This document shows positions 34,701 through 35,100 of a DNA stretch of 35,100 nt, in pieces (position 1 is the stretch's first letter; each line of letters begins with the position of its first letter). The notes below the pieces were generated by a model, which was given only the letters and a program-made list of their open reading frames with translations, did not search any database and was not told the origin of the DNA. Both the position numbers and the translations under genes were made by a program. This DNA is from Candidatus Hydrogenedentota bacterium (GTDB taxonomy: Bacteria > Hydrogenedentota > Hydrogenedentia > Hydrogenedentales > CAITNO01): NCBI GenBank assembly GCA_012730105.1, contig JAAYBJ010000254.1, positions 1 to 35,100 of the forward strand. The letters are read 5' to 3'.

Positions 34701-35100
34701 ACGGGCGGGCAATGAAGAAGCGGCCCAGGGGCATTTCAAGGCGATGGTGGAGTATGCGCCGGCCAGCGGGTGGGGCGCCGGGGATTTCCCGGAACTGGCT
34801 TATTTCAAAGCACTGGCATCGCTAGAACTTGGCGGAGACAAGGCGGAAGCGGAAAAACGGTTCCGGGAACTGATTGCCAAAGGGGAGAACCGGCTGGGCA
34901 CGGTGAAGGACGGCAGGCATATCACCGTGTCCGTGGAGGAGTCGCATACCGCCCGAAAATTCCTGTTGGAACATGAACTGGGCCGGAAAGACCGCCGGGT
35001 GTCCTCCTATTATATTCAGGGTCTTGGGTACTTGGGCCTGGGCGACAGGGACAAGGCGCGGGAATGTTTTACAAAGGCCATGGAAATCGATCCGATGAGC
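31762..35100 (+). CDS. Secreted DUF5107 and TPR-repeat protein (3' end beyond the window)
   Basis: The frame is open from ATG 31762 to the last base, at least 1,113 residues, with no stop in the window. A signal peptide (about 1-18, ending CSA) precedes a DUF5107 domain at about 40-330, which has a galactose-mutarotase-like look: 'CITPEMGGRLYYVQDKTNNY', 'GGVEWNTPHHHRATS' and 'WWKEAKQPVSFFV'. A beta-rich linker follows to about 460, then many tetratricopeptide repeats, for example 'TRLGQIYLKRGEYEKAEEYL' and 'LYYLGVCYMKQDRAEEALEM'. AAGGAAG lies about nine bases before the ATG. DUF5107 proteins are often found with glycan-degrading genes; the fucosidase nearby fits that. The partner or substrate cannot be read. 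Partial only because of the window edge. Confidence 0.9.
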   Translation, partial: MFAMLLAVLLLVGNLCSAEVTLSEETIVLPTYEAKDPDKVPLFFRSEEVQLAERHIYPYPFYDVQDTEKVDKEYKALILENEFLKVCITPEMGGRLYYVQDKTNNYEVVYNNHVVKPALIGTLGAWTSGGVEWNTPHHHRATSLIEVDWVYTNGLDGSGTVWVGEYEKRSQTRWMTGMTLEPGKAYVKISFRSMNVTPFQYPALYFANVAVHVNDSYQFIFPPDVEMMNFHYVTEFTRWPVLNQVYQSVDYTHGEDLSWWKEAKQPVSFFVTKTGQDFMGGIDHAKDAGIALVGDYRIFKGKKLWNWGKNEVQEVWDQKLTDEDGPYAEMMMGFYSDNQPDYNFVAPFETKYGDMYLYGIKGMSGIKEANKDCAVNLELQGQTALVQVNTTSEQKSATIVLTLKDAVILEETVDISPAATYQKNVEISAGTVLEDLKIVVRAGDGRELAAWRKQPMLNEPFPEPYKDPLDPKEYRTARELYFAGLKLEQFGNTNFDYMKYYEAALKIDANDVPTNTRLGQIYLKRGEYEKAEEYLKRAVAVVTGNHKKAEDADALYYLGVCYMKQDRAEEALEMLYRATWAYEWSSAGYTLAAQLEGRRGRWDKALDAAERACAANTQNIEAVLAKAIALRNLGRYEESTIINRQIYESDPLNFMAMYEQFLLGEIMTGSPFTETRHYFVAHLREEPYNYIETAARYAAFGLYDDATAIMSMAAESAPPALNAYPMVHYHLGMYLALSGEEEKAREALSKASGLSTDLCFPYGDESVKVLRFAVEKNPEDASAWYLLGNALADRQQEAAVACWEKAAQYKSDEAMIYRNMAYLQANHLHQMPEALQNVMKAISLYPSEPRFFSEAQLYMSYASLTAEQLTTFLAEYGEMGKDVTDLQLMRIKLSIYNGDYEAAIGLLEQLQYHIKEGATFNPHVYWVDAHLQKGRALMERAEYPGAEQSFLRAMEFPANLEAERDSKTGIAQYYLGLNSKRAGNEEAAQGHFKAMVEYAPASGWGAGDFPELAYFKALASLELGGDKAEAEKRFRELIAKGENRLGTVKDGRHITVSVEESHTARKFLLEHELGRKDRRVSSYYIQGLGYLGLGDRDKARECFTKAMEIDPMS

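Noticed and set aside
33067-34734. A 555-codon minus-strand frame
   Set aside because: It lies opposite the TPR repeats, whose plus-strand reading is clearly coding.

Overview
The window (35,100 bases) reads as chromosomal DNA from a free-living, Gram-negative-type bacterium. I see no rRNA, tRNA, CRISPR array, transposase, phage gene or plasmid replication gene. The first gene ends in a Gly-Glu-Gly-Glu linker followed by a Cys cluster and a short hydrophobic anchor. From memory, such tails are frequent in Candidatus Hydrogenedentota and related PVC-type lineages, so that is my tentative placement; it is an inference, not a database result. Most of the window is GC-rich, with one clear AT-rich island near 5281-5520.

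Layout, left to right. (1) 59-3067: a secreted protein of repeated Ig-like modules with an unusual C-terminal anchor, closed by a strong two-way terminator. (2) 3187-4850, minus strand: a two-gene unit of a J-domain-like protein without the HPD motif and a helical, TPR-like partner. (3) 4851-6088: a 1.2-kb gene desert holding a long GC hairpin, the AT-rich island, a short direct repeat and an 11-G run, ending in a good sigma70-type promoter. (4) 6089-7533: an M23 peptidase and a bactofilin, a cell-shape pair. (5) 7631-10726, minus strand: ruvX, mltG and a URO-D-like gene. (6) 10840-14789: a SOUL heme-binding-type protein, an alkaline-ceramidase-like membrane enzyme and the transcription accessory factor tex. 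(7) 15115-21665: an SGNH hydrolase, a divergent serine hydrolase, an ERMP1-like M28 membrane peptidase and a Tat-exported TIM-barrel protein. (8) 21755-26000, minus strand: a MoxR / DUF58 / TgpA-type transglutaminase operon. (9) 26388-27443: a small lipoprotein and a conserved CxxC protein. (10) 27555-30412, minus strand: an MFS transporter coupled to a GH29 alpha-L-fucosidase. (11) 30706-31328, minus strand: a DUF2281 / PIN toxin-antitoxin pair. (12) 31762 to the window end: a large DUF5107-TPR protein, cut by the window edge.

The main themes are the cell envelope (M23, bactofilin, MltG, transglutaminase operon, SGNH and serine hydrolases) and glycan use (fucosidase, MFS permease, DUF5107, TIM-barrel protein). 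Five co-directional gene pairs overlap by exactly four bases (ATGA), so translational coupling is common here. The least explained items are the C-terminal anchor of the first gene, the HPD-less J-like pair, the structured gene desert, and the URO-D-like enzyme that lacks both of its family's usual active-site signatures.
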